Assembly (NCBI GenBank): GCA_015680685.1
Contig: MNCI01015499.1
Span: 297,545 to 361,544, forward strand
Reading direction: 5' to 3'
Length of the DNA: 64,000 nt
Origin: Gnetum montanum
Taxonomy: Eukaryota > Streptophyta > Gnetopsida > Gnetales > Gnetaceae
The notes beneath the pieces are model-generated. The model saw only the letters and a program-made list of their open reading frames with translations, searched no databases and had not been told where the DNA came from. Within the stretch, counting starts at the first letter, position 1. Each line of letters opens with the position of its first letter. This document shows, one piece after another, positions 34,023 to 45,600 of this stretch. Both the position numbers and the translations under genes were made by a program.

Positions 34023-37000
34023 TTACGCATCCCCCCTGGTACCATTGTCACCCGTATCCCTTAGGTCTACCTCTAAGCCTAACAAATTGTCCTTGAGTGG
34101 GCCGTCCCTTTTAGAGGTCATTCCTTCATGAGGAATGACATCTTCACAGGGTTCTTGTGCTAACACTGGCTCCCCAAGAGGACGGTTTGCATCATTACCC
34201 TCTTCTTCCTGCACTTGCTCTTCACCTTGTCCGCCTTCTTCATCCACTCCTTGTACCTATATACAATAAATACATAAGCAAAAACCATGATAGGATAAAC
34301 TAGAAAATTTAAATTCAATAACACTTAGACCTACTCGCGATGGTCCTGCATCCGCAGCAAAGGGGAGTTGATCTAAACTGACCCACAAGCATTGCATCAT
34401 TTCTTCTTCGGTTAGCTCAGACCAAACTTCATCCCTTAGAATAGTTCCAGCCTTCACCTTCCCCTTCTCCACACTAGTCCACTGAGGTGGTTCAGGGAAA
34501 AAAGTAGGGACTGTAGTCTCATCCCTGGGAAGAGTAATTTCTCTTTCTGGGGATGCGCTTATCATCACCTGCTCCTGGAACTTCTTGAAGGCCTTGGATG
34601 CGCCAATGACATTAAGGAATACCCGCAAGGATTGAGCTTCGACAACAGAATCTCGATAGTGCTGACGATAAGCGAGACTTTCTCGCTTATATAGATGCTT
34701 GTGATCTTTTTCTTTCTGCCCCCACTCTTGGACACTTGCGCAAAAGTCCTTCCAGTCCTGGTTCTTCTGGGCCAAGAGCTCTATTTGCATGCTTTGCTCC
34801 ACCAATTCCCGACTGGTTTGCACGCTGTTCCTGACTGCGGTCCAATAGCGAGCGTAGTCGATAACAGCCGTACGCCAGTCCTCTTCACCTATTCCCCGCG
34901 CCTACAGGAATTCACATCACGATTTTAAGTCTCTGACCTCTTTGGTCAGAGACACCCTTTCCTTCTCTGACCTCTACAGTCTCTTCTAGAGATCTTCATT
35001 GGTGTTTTGACTCTTCCACAAGGAGTGGGTCGAGCGTAACGCACATTTACGCATTTCCTCGTAAATGTTGCGTGGCACAACTACCCCTTCCGATGAAGGC
35101 TCCACTATGTCCAGGTCAATGGGCTCTGTAGGGTCCCATCGAAGGCGAGCTCCTGATAACAAACATTATCAAACGCAAATAAAAATTATAACCTTATAAT
35201 AAAATAAACGTGTTATAGCAGTAACATACTAGCTCCAGGATCCACGCGCTCGAGGTGCTCGATCATATCATTGACAATGCCTTCCATGAAGGTAAACTTA
35301 TCAGGGAATTCCCCCCACGCTCTGCTTGCAACGGTAGACGAGGATGCACCTTGTTCATCTATAGCGTAATTAAGTCAAAATTGCTAGTTATCCACACAAT
35401 TACTTAAAAATTCTAATACACTGATTACCTCTGCCTGTTACAGTGGGGAATGCATCGACATTTTCTACCTTCCCTCTCTCCTCACGCACAAGGGTTTGTG
35501 CCTCACTTATTCTAACAGCCGGGGCCTCCTCTTCCAAAACTGGGGTCCCTTCTCCACACCGTAATACCACTGCCCCTGTTTCATGGGTCAACCACTCCGT
35601 AGATCTCCCTGTTCATGCCACATAACACATTTAAACGATTCAAAATACTTTGAATAAAGTTGCGTGATACAATAATTGCAATAACTTTCACTATGTCTTT
35701 ATGCTTACCAGGCGGAGGTTTACTCCGCTGAACTCTGACTTGCATAGTTTTGTCTGTGCCACCCGCTGGTTCCGTAGGCGCCTTGGTTAAGCGAGGTCTT
35801 TTTCGTTGAATCGAGGCGTCTACTATCTCTGTAGCCAAACGCTTCTCTCGTGATGCATCACCAGTGTAAGTGGGAAGCACCCCAGCCACACTATCAGGGC
35901 CCCACATTCGAGGTACCGCTAAATCCCTAGTCGTTAAAGACAGAGACTCCCCAATTCCCTCCGGAGGATCCTGTGCTCGGGTAGTGTCAAAGATATGATA
36001 AATCCAAGGTTTGGATAATTGGTCTCGGTCTTATAGGACCCATATCCCATTCCTCTGGACAACCAAAAATTCGGCAAAATGCCGGAGGCAAGCTATGAAG
36101 AAGGCGAAGTGCATACGGAAACGAGACTCAAGCTTCTGGCGGAGCCTGACCATTTCAGTGCACAACCCCTCAGCGAAATAGCTAGCCCAGTCGAATTGGG
36201 TCCCTTCCTCCATCACCTCCTGCATGATACAGGCCTATTCTATTGTAAAGAACTTCCCCTGCGAGAGTACTTTGGGGAAAGCCTGGGCTCGGAAGAGGGG
36301 ATAAATAGTCTTGGCAATCTCTAATTCGATCTTTTCATAAGGGATCCCCTTGGTTTCCTTCTTGGTCCCTAGCCACTCCTCAAACTCTTCCTAACATTTG
36401 ATGCTCCTCCTCAATTTTTCCTCTATGGGAAGACTGTCAGAGGGGATGCCGAAGAGGTCAGCAAACAGCTGAGCATCGATATCGAAGTTTACATGCATGT
36501 GATGCACGCACGTGCAAAAATGCTTAGCCCTCTCGCTGAAGGAGTTAACCAGCGTTAACATTTCACTGGTAGGGACATCAGGGGTTACGACCAGAAATAA
36601 ATGCATTAGCCTCGCTTCCCGCAGCTTGGTGACCAACGAAACTGAGGTCGCCGCATGGCCGAGCCAGCGTTGTGCCTCCTTAATGTCACCATAGCGGAAA
36701 AGGAGGGTATTTCCCTTGCAGCCGGAAATAGTGATGGTAATCTCCCGGGATTCCCTGACTGATAATACATGACACATGTCAACATAGCGAAAACACTGTT
36801 ACACAACATTTTAAAACAAAACAAAAAAAATATAATATACTGTAACTAATAACAGCAACGAAACCTTACCAGGTCCGAATGGCAAAGGAAATGGAGGAAG
36901 TTTCCGCTGCACATCCGTGAGGGTAAGGGGCAGGTTCAAAGTCCATTCTTCATGTAACCACCCGAGATTCTGACAAGTTTTGAAGGAATAAGCATAACGG

Positions 37001-38099
37001 GTGGGATACTCATGAATGTCGAAAGTCATTTGCCCCATTACACTAGCGTGTACATTGCTGGTAGATGTAAACTCCTTTATTGCCGTTTCGGTCCAAGACA
37101 AAGTATCATTATTGCCTACTAATCCATTTTCATTGATGAAAAACCTATATCATATGACACATTATTATCTTACGCTTCGCAAATTCAGACATTAGAAACA
37201 TATTGATAATATCACCAGTAAAACAACTTACCTGCCCGAATAATACACTGTGTCTGGTGGGTTCTGAAAGTAAGTTGAGATATGACGAGCCACGAACAAA
37301 GTATTGTATGCATGATAATAGCTAAACCTGGCCATTTCCCAGATCCAACTTAAGCACCTCAACCCTTTGGCGCTAAGTTCACAGTCTTTGGGACGACCAG
37401 TATCGATAGCCCCGTTTGTCAAGAAAGCCAGGATGCCCTGCATAGAACCCACTAGTAGATGTTCCAAAATAGCACCAGCCATCCCTTGACAAGTGCGACC
37501 ACATAATAATACTATAGTTACGCAGCAAAAACTGCAAAAGCTCCAACGCACCCTTTCGAAACCATATAGCCCTCCCCTGCAAACGAGTCTAAGGGGGAGG
37601 AACATTGGGTACGATAAGGTTTATACAACATAAAACCCCGACTATATCCAAAATGATTAGGACAGGTTTCAACATGATACTGTATAGAAAACAAACGCGT
37701 TACCGCCTAGATTCTGATTTGCATGCTTAAACTATAGGAAAATTTACAAAATTATGTTTTAGCCATACAGCCGAAATTGCCGAAACCCTTGTAATAGTAC
37801 AAGGTCTATCTCAGACAACGGCGATAGACGCAATACTATTGTCTAAACCCTCGTTTTAACACGAGGTCTACAACCTAAAACTCTAATTTACGCAGATGAT
37901 GCAAAAAAAGAAAATAAATACAAAAAGAAAAATAAAAGCGTATCACAAGAAGCAATATGAGTAAGTAAGGGATGGCCTACTGATTTAGAGGAGTGACATC
38001 TCTCACTTCGACCAAGGCCTGCGAAGCACGTTGCAGGCTCCCCTGTACTTCGTCGATTTTAGCCAACTTGGTATTTTTTCTTCTAACTTTCGGTGCCAT
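34023..38099 (-). pseudogene. Eight-exon antisense gene inside element B, about 1,050 codons
   Basis: Exons on the minus strand: 38099-37981, 37576-37232, 37144-36870, 36758-35709, 35608-35429, 35358-35230, 35152-34335 and 34256-34023. All seven introns (404, 87, 111, 100, 70, 77 and 78 nt) are GT...AG, one donor being the ideal CAG/GTAAGT at 37232-37227. Every junction keeps one reading frame (phases 2, 2, 1, 1, 1, 1, 0), and exon lengths sum to 3,150 nt, an exact multiple of three. The protein begins MAPKVRRKN, has a long globular part (FSYYHAYNTLF, SYFAEGLCTEMVRLRQKL) and a coiled-coil region in exon 7 (AQKNQDWKDFCASVQEWG), and ends in an acidic tail. Seven in-frame stops (three in exon 4, four in exon 7), mostly explicable as C-to-T changes, make it a pseudogene. 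It is not transposase, RT or gag; function unknown. Confidence 0.8.
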
Positions 38100-38241
38100 T
38101 GTTGCAGTCCTAAACACCTTCACACCTCAACACATTCACGAATAATGCGCTGCAATCTTTTGCTCTTTCTCCTTCTCTCTGTGATAGCTGAGAATTCAAA
38201 TTTGCGATAGCCAATAGCCTGTTCTCGATAAGAACTGCCTA

Positions 38242-38249
38242 CTTATATG
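38242..38249 (-). promoter_or_regulatory. TATA box of the antisense gene
   Basis: GCATATAAGTAGG on the minus strand, about 150 bp before the ATG at 38099. That leaves a leader of roughly 110-120 nt, normal for a plant gene. Confidence 0.55.
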
Positions 38250-38560
38250 CAAAATTAACCGAATTGACGCCCGATTTAAGCGAGACTTGCCCAAATACCG
38301 ATGTCAGTATGAGCTGGAACCCGAAAATCAAGGCATTAATTGCGACAGATATCGCATGCATTACGGTCCGAAATGACTTTAAACTATTGCTTCTTATCTC
38401 CTTGTAATCAAGTCACATTAATTACAAGTTGTTCACGATGTTCAAAATTCAGTTAGCTTCTCACGCTTAGAGACGTCACATCACATCCTTTTTCTTTTTA
38501 GACTAAACCAAGCGTTATTCATTAAATACTTATAGCATCCAACTTAGCACCTTTCTAATT
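38250..38560. other. Spacer between antisense promoter and pol acceptor
   Basis: No gene seen. It would carry upstream control sequence of the antisense gene and the branch-point region of the putative sense intron. Confidence 0.4.
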
Positions 38561-38600
38561 ACTTTCATATTTAACAATTTTGCAGGACAATTGACAAATG
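38561..38600 (+). promoter_or_regulatory. Predicted 3' splice site before pol of element B
   Basis: TTTCATATTTAACAATTTTGCAG/GACAA with AG at 38584-38585 and the pol ATG 12 bases further on. The same arrangement occurs in element A (1669-1670 and 1682). Confidence 0.55.
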
Positions 38601-41600
38601 GACGAAACTTTATCTGCACTCCTAGTTTTAACAGGTCCACACGGGGAAATTATTAGACAATTTGATCCCACATTAGTAGAGACTAACCTTGCCCTCGGTG
38701 ATGCAACCATAGCTGCATCGGAAACATCTCTATACTGGCCAGAACAATCGACGTGCACGCTAGATCTGGAAGTTGGAGATGTAACCGAAGACCCCCTTAA
38801 TGAGGTCTCTGTTGTTATGCATAGGGGTGAGACTAAAACTCTTAAGGTTAGCTCCTTACTAGACCAAAAGGCACATGACAACATAAGACAGATCCTCCAG
38901 AACAACATCACGGTGTTCGCATGGTCATATGAAGATATGCCGGGACTAGACCCAAGGTTAACACAACATAACATAATCCTAGATCCCCACATCAAAACAG
39001 TTAGACAGAAAGCATGAAAGATTAAGCCAAAAGTCGCGCTAGTAGTACGTGATGAGATCACTAAACTGTACCAAGCTGGTTTTATTTACGCAGTCGATTA
39101 CTCAGACTGGGTATCTAACATTGTAGTTGTTCCTAAAAAGACCGGAGGGATACGCATCTGCATAGACTTCCGAGACTTGAACAAAGCTACGATCAAAGAT
39201 AATTTCCCATTATCGAGTATCGACCAACTAGTGGATACAACCGCTGGGCATGCGCTTTTACCCTTCATGGATGGCTTCTCAGGCTACAATCAAATACGCA
39301 TCAACCCAGAACACCAGTTGACAACCACCTTCATGACACCCTGGGGGACCTTTTGCTACACCATGATGCCTTTTGGGTTAAAAAATGCCGAAGCTACGTA
39401 TCAACGAACTATGACGTACATCTTTAGCGATTATCTCCTAGGGAGACTGAATGATTATGTTGACGATATAGCTGTTAAGTCTATAAGGTCAGAAGATCAT
39501 TCGGAGGACCTGGAGTTAGTCCTTAAAAGATGCTCTAAATATGACCTCCGGCTCAACCCAAAGAAGTGCGTATTCAGAGTCAAAACCAGATGCATGCTGG
39601 GGTTTGTGGTATTGGAAATTGGTATACGAGTAGACCCTGACAAAGTCAAAGCCATTTTTGAATTGACTCCCCCTACAAATCTCAAGCAATTACGTGGATT
39701 GCAAGGGAGGTTACAATTTATCAGGCGGTTCATCTTGAGACTAACAGATAAGTTACACCCTATGTAGCACTTGCTTAAAAAGGGGGTTAATTTCTAATGG
39801 ACAGACGATTGTTAGCGTGCATTTGACAGCTTGAAGCAAGAACTTCAATGCTTGCCAACAGTATTCCCACCATAAAGGGATCAACCATTTTACATTTATC
39901 TCGCAACATCAGACGTAGCCTTAGCTACATTACTTTGTCAAAAGAGAGATGATGGGTTAGAAGTACCCATATATTACTTGAGTCATGCTCTATGTGCGTA
40001 TGAAACGAGGTACAATGAAGTAGAGCATAATTGCTTAACGTTAGTGTTTACGCTCAAAAAGTGCAGACACTATCTCTTTCGTAGCGAGGTTAACATAATT
40101 TGCAAAAATAACATCCTTAGGGCTATTACCCATAATCTATACGAAAGTAGTACAATAGCTCGTTGGAAAGCTATCACGGCAGAATTCGATCTGCGTTATA
40201 TTGGTCAATCTTCTACAAAAGGCCAAGCGATAGCTGACCAATTAATAACCTCGCCCATTGACAGTCAGACAACCATAGAGCCTTAATTTCTGAATGAGCA
40301 TGTACATGGTTTAAGCCCTATTTTAACAAGCCCCGAAGCAACGTTATATTTTGATGGAGCTTCAACCATTAGAGGCGGCAGTGCCTCCACAGTCATTACA
40401 CTATCACCTGAGGATGTGCATCTTCACGCTTACCGCTTGAGCTTTCCTTGTACGAACAATGTGGTAGAATACGAGGGACTCCTCAAGGGATTACAAATAG
40501 CCAAAGAGCTTGATGTTCAACACCTAGCGATTAGGGGCGATTCGATGCTTGTTATAAATCAAATCACAGGAGTCTACGCCTGTAAGGCTGTACATTTACA
40601 GCCCTACTGCGATATGGCTAAAGATCTTCTGAAACAGTTTACAACGATCGATGCCCAACACGTGCCCCGAAATGATAATACACTAGCCGATGCACTGGCT
40701 ACATTAGCTTTAAACGTGCCATCGCACCTGTTCGACACCTGTCCCGCATTAATAACATATTGTACAGATCCTATAATTCAGGCAGCACAAATATCTTCAC
40801 TGCTCGAGGATAGAACACCAGAGTGGTACAACAACATTAAAACTTACCTCTTGCATGGTGAACCACCACACGAGTTAACATGTGCACAGAAAGACGCTAT
40901 TCGCAAGTGAGCTAGGCAATATGTCATCATAGGAGACAGTACCCTCTGTAGACGCTCTTTTGATAGAGTACTGCTTACTTGCATTAACAAAGACTAGGCG
41001 CAACGTATAGTAGGCGAGGTCCATGAGGGATTATGCGGAGGACACGTGGCGCCACGAGTTATAGCTTCTAAAATCCGTCGCTTAGGGTATTATTGGCTGT
41101 ACATGGAAAAAGATTGTCTTACAAAGGTTAAAACATGCGACACGTGTCAACGTTACGCAAACCTTATACATGTGTCGCCTACAAAACTACACACGACTCA
41201 GATCACATGGCCATTTCAACGATGGGGACTAGACATTATAGGGCCTATCACACCGAAATCTTCCGCAGGTCATAGCTTCATAATCACCGCTACTGATTAT
41301 TTCACGAAGTGGGTGGAAGCCATTCCTTTGCAAAAGATCACGTCGCAACAGATCTGTCACTTCATTCTAGATAACATTGTAACTAGATTTGGTCTCCTGA
41401 TGACTATCGTGATCGACAATGGGCCACAGTTTAGCAGTCTGGGAACCAAATCCTTTTGTCATAGTCTTGGCATCAAACAATCTTTTTCCTCGCCTTATTA
41501 CCCGCAAGTGAATGGTCAAGCTGAAGCGACAAACAAGGTCATTATCAACTTACTCAAGAAAATGCTCGACAGCAACAAGAGACAGTACCACATGCAGAAC

Positions 41601-42027
41601 AGCTACAGACAGTACGCCCTATAGCCTAGTCTATGGATCCGAGGTGGTGCTGCCCCTCGAATTACAAGTTCCTTCTTTGCGAATGGTCCTGTCCACAATT
41701 ATAAATGAGGCTCAACACACCGAGTCTCGGATCATGGATATGGATTCAGTAGAGGAGAAGCGAATACAGACGCTTGATACCATCGAAAAGTATCAAGATA
41801 AGCAGAAGCAGAAGCATCGTCATAATCTTCAACAACGTCCTATCAAGAAGGGAGATTTGGTTCTCAAGGCCATTCACGAACCAGTAGGCAAGTTCTCTGC
41901 AAACTGGGAGAGCCCTTTCTTGGTAGCTGATGTGTATGGTAACGGTGCATTCAATCTAGCAGATATCAACGGCAATGAGTTACCGAATCCTGTGAATCAT
42001 ATATATCTGAAGCGGTCCTACATTTAA
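38598..42027 (+). pseudogene. pol: Pol polyprotein of element B (RT, RNase H, second RNase H, integrase), broken
   Basis: The frame is continuous from MDETLSALL to about 41600, with stops at 39017, 39767, 39797, about 39815, about 39880, 40286, 40910 and about 40997. A deletion of about 34 bp near 41600 then shifts it. Reverse transcriptase covers about 39000-39700, with FMDGFSGYNQI and catalytic YVDD at 39456-39467. Ty3-type RNase H is at about 39880-40250. The second RNase H begins YFDGASTIRGG near 40350 and contains CTNNVVEYEGLL and AIRGDSMLVI. A zinc finger (about 40990-41150) and integrase follow with LDIIGPI, VIDNGPQF and NGQAEATNK. The tail ends YLKRSYI. About 1,140 codons in all, normal for a Tat pol without protease. 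Confidence 0.9.
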
Positions 42028-42051
42028 CTACATATCCAGTGTTAACATCAG

Positions 42052-42566
42052 GCATGGTCACCACCGTCCGCTACAACGCTAAATTGGCAACAATCGTCCG
42101 CTACGATGTAAAATTGGCACTCTCCTCACGTGTCTGCCACGATGCTAAACTGGCACTGATTGTCCGCCATGACGTAAAACTAGCAAGTTGCAACCGTCCG
42201 CTACGACGTAAAATTAGCAGTGTTGTACAAGTTTGCCAAGACGTAAAACTGGTATTTCTAGCACGCGTCCGCCATGACGCTAAACTGGCGTCGGCTGTCT
42301 GCCAGGACATAAAACTAGCACAGGTGAGTGTTCGTCTGCTGAGATGTAAAACTAGCACAGATCTATCCCTGGGTCACAACATGAAACTAGCATCCACAGC
42401 ACGGTCTGCTGAGACCATAAATCAGCTCTACCACCGTCTGCTACGACGTAAAACTAGCATTTTTCGGTCTGCCCAGACTTTAAACTGGGACCATGGTTTG
42501 TTGAGACTTAAAACCAGCAACGGCAGTCTACCAAGACTTAAAACTGGGACCTACAGACCGCCAACA
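42052..42566 (+). repeat. Hairpin/TAAACT array B2 downstream of pol (about 17 units)
   Basis: Units of about 25-35 bp, such as CGTCCGCTACGACG then TAAAATTAGCA, GTCCGCCATGAC then GTAAAACTAGCA, GGTCTGCTGAGACC then ATAAATCAG, and GGTCTGCCCAGACTT then TAAACTGGGAC. Stems CGTC/GACG, GTC/GAC and GGTCT/AGACC alternate. The open frame at 42039-42569 is only the repeat read through. Confidence 0.8.
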
Positions 42567-43725
42567 TGAGAATCAAGCGAGCATCATCGTCTCTGTGCAG
42601 CTGCAAAAAAAATGGGGTGGGATGTTGGGACAGCCTCAGCATCACTACCTCATAGGCATTCTGCTGATTCCTCAGATGTGCTGAAAGGCATACCCCTCGG
42701 AGATGTCGTCACTACACCCACTGCAGCGGTGACACCTCTGAGATTTTAGTTTCATCGTCCGGAGCCCCAAAGGAGTTCTCATCGACCACAACCTTGGGGA
42801 TCTCCACTCATCATCACTATCAGGCTCTGGCTTCACAGATTCACCTAGTTGGTTCTTTGCGTAACCAGTCAGGTGTGATGAGTCTGATGGTCTTTGGCGG
42901 TGATATGCTGGGCCGAACGTCAACATTGAAGAACCTGGCCTCTTGTTATGGTTCCTCCTTCACGGCCCGCACATTCTGTCTCGCCCCAACCTCTCCGGTG
43001 ATTCGGTCAAGCAATGGTGTCCTCTGTTTTCTTCTTTGGTTGCAGGTTTCTTGCTACGAGGATGTCACTCAAAGGTGCGTTCATCTGAGAGGTGAAATAC
43101 AGACAGCGTTCTGAGATGTCTGCTTAGGTTAGCCTGTCCACTCAGGAGTGCATCCCTTTTTTCCTCATAATCCTACCTCTAGCCCTTACTTCCTTGCATC
43201 TCCACCATCTGTTACCCTTACACAAAATGTGCATATGCAGTGTACGCTTTTTTCATCTGCATTACAATCAAGTCTATGAATCGGCGTAATGCAACTCGCC
43301 TAGTGGACGCCAAAAAAAAGAGGGGGTCGGCAAAATGGATATAACACAACTCATCTAGGCCGCGCAGATGCAACACAATTCGTCTATGCAAGCCCCTTCA
43401 TCTACAACATAATAGCATAACTCCATGCAAACGCAATCGTAGGGGAAGGCCTAAGTGCCTATGCATGAAAAAAAACTATACTCACACATTTGCGTGAAAA
43501 AACTATACTCACACATTTGCGTCTTCCCTGAACCTCATTTGAGTCTTCCCCGAACCTCACTTGAGTCTTCCCCGAACCTTTTTCCTCTTACCTCTGTAAA
43601 AATTCCTTCCCATACCCTTCTATCCTTTGTTTTCCCTCATTTCTGCACTTCTCCATTGACAGGGCGACACTTGAGTAACCATCGATGGACACTGTTAGTA
43701 CTTTTACCCATCCGGTGTTTCGTAT
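42567..43725 (+). other. 3' non-coding region of element B
   Basis: No gene recognised. An acceptor-like block (TCTTTGGTTGCAG/GTTTCTTGCTACGAGG, near 43033-43062) matches A and C. A triplicated CTTCCC(C/T)GAACCTCA-like short repeat lies at 43520-43580. Confidence 0.5.
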
Positions 43726-43779
43726 TCTTTGTTGACATCTTTCGGGCAAGCCCTCTAAACGTCAACAAAGAGGGACCAT
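43726..43779 (+). promoter_or_regulatory. Polypurine tract within a perfect hairpin, element B
   Basis: TCTTTGTTGAC (43726-43736) and GTCAACAAAGA (43761-43771) are perfect complements with a 24-base loop. The 3' arm runs into AACAAAGAGGGACCAT immediately before the LTR. Confidence 0.8.
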
Positions 43780-45342
43780 TGAAACACCGTAGAAATTACG
43801 AATCGGCCTCAGGTGAAGATTCACGATTTGGGCGAAGGTTCGCAACAGAAATCTAGAAGACAGAACAAGGCAAAGAGGTGCACAGCATCGAGTCTCCAAG
43901 TTTCCTGCAAATTTGGACCTTACTTTGTTTTCTGTCTTTACGCTACATTACGCAACATAGCGTAGTGTCACTCAGCGTAACTCTGTTTAACATAACCCGA
44001 TATTACAAAGACTTGTTGCATATTTCACCAAGTCTTTTATTCAGGCCTAAGTTTATGCTCCAATTACGTAGAGCAGCATAACGAGCTTCCAAGAAGTCAA
44101 AGTTAGAGTCCAAGGAAGTGCAGCAAACTGATTTCCTCCTTGTTTGCAGATTGTTCGCTTTACGCTTATTACGCTATGCAGTGTAGACAAGCGTAATTTA
44201 TTGTAAAAGTCGACCATTATTTACACTCTATTATGCTTTATGGTGTAAATAAGCATAAAACAGCTGGAATCAACTACTCCCATGCTCTATTACGCTCTAC
44301 CACGCGACACAGCATAAACGAGCGTAATACAACGTAAATCGGATAAAACAGTACCCGATACGTGCCTGCCATTCACACACGCGATACACTGATGAGCGTA
44401 TTGTGCGTAGTGTGCGTAATTATGAAGCGACTTCAGCGAAAGTGGTTGACAGCGTACTTTGCCATTTTTTTCCAGATACGTGATGCGACATGACCAGTTT
44501 CAACATAAAGTTTGCCAAGTTAACGACATCCTGAAAGTTCGAGACACGTGTCACCAAGGTCGTGCCTTCTCCACGTACTATCGAACCTATAAATACTCCA
44601 GTTGGTGAAGAAAAGAGGATGGGGGAGCTTATCTTTGGGGGGCATCATCTTTTAGCAGAGACAGAAGACATTTTGAGCATTGATAGCAGGAGCGATCACC
44701 CCTTTGGCGAAAAAATATAGTTCTCTCCATTGGCGATCATTGGCAGTTTGAGCAGAGACTATCGAAGGCAGAGAGAACAGACCAAAGATCAAGAGATCAT
44801 CTGGTGCGATTGGTGAGATCTATTGATCAGAAATAGTTGATCAATAGATATTTAGGCGTGACCTTCCTTGCATCCCATCTTTGGCTTACGAGGTAGACCA
44901 AACTTCATTCTATACTCCTTGTTGAACAGTTTTCTTGTTATTTTCTGTATGCTTCGCACAAGAAAAGCGGAGTTTGCCATTGGAACTTTGTATACAATAT
45001 ACTCAATCTTCGGGTCAAAACATAGATCTTGGAATTACGCATTCGTCTTAAATCTGATCTTCCTTGTCGCGTTGAAGTTGCCATTAGTTCAATTCATTTA
45101 TATCATTTTCTACTCCTTTTACAATTTATCGAATCAAATCATTTTGCGGAATATCTGATACACATATTATCGCAATATCTGTCAATTTACTGATTGAGTA
45201 AGTCCCTGTCTGATCGACAAGACCGTTCAAAGCACCGCGGATTCGTTTTCTCCAGCACGGCCCTCGCATGGATCTGTGGTTAAGACTGTGTACACGGGTT
45301 TCATTCGGTATTTTCTAGCGATCAACATTTTCCATCGTTACA
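43780..45342 (+). repeat. 3' LTR of element B
   Basis: 1,563 bp, TGAAACACCGTAG to CATCGTTACA, colinear with the 5' LTR. TATAAATA at 44588-44595. Followed by the CCAAG duplication. Confidence 0.95.
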
Positions 45343-45347
45343 CCAAG
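45343..45347 (+). repeat. Target-site duplication of element B, right copy (CCAAG)
   Basis: Matches 27826-27830 exactly. Element E resumes here. Confidence 0.95.
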
Positions 45348-45390
45348 AAAGTCCCATAACTAGTGCGCGTGGCCTGTGAGAGGCAGTTTA

Positions 45391-45600
45391 TGGGGTGTGC
45401 TTTGAATTCCCACCGCGATTTGTTTTTTTTCTTTTTGTGGGGGAACCACACCATGCGAAGATCCATGCGTGTGTGCATGCATCTAACCAAGGGGTGTGCT
45501 TTGAATCCTCAATTTATTCTTTTGTTTTTTACTATTTTTTTATTTTTTTTCATTCTTTTCTTTTGAATTTTTTTCAGTGAGGACCACACCATGCAAGGTC
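45391..45600 (-). repeat. Two tandem copies of the CTTTGCATGG/CAAAGCACAC unit in element E
   Basis: On the minus strand: GACCTTGCATGGTGTGGTCC, T/A-rich spacer, GGATTCAAAGCACACCCCTT, then a second diverged copy. Same unit as D (10769-10947) and F (63623-63701). Confidence 0.7.

Larger units (their letters stand above)
27831..45342 (+). mobile_element. Element B: full-length 17.5-kb Tat/Ogre-like Ty3/gypsy retrotransposon
   Basis: Two TG...CA LTRs of about 1.56 kb, a perfect CCAAG duplication, a primer-binding site, gag and protease in one polyprotein, a 5.1-kb spacer holding an antisense gene, a separate pol frame with dual RNase H, two hairpin arrays and a hairpin-embedded polypurine tract. 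Large size, dual RNase H and a gap between protease and reverse transcriptase are known features of Ogre-type Tat elements. It lies inside element E. All frames carry stops, so it is not autonomous now. Confidence 0.95.

Noticed and set aside
42039-42569. ORF of 176 codons with repeated KLA-like words
   Set aside because: It is the hairpin/TAAACT array read through; other arrays are not open in that frame.
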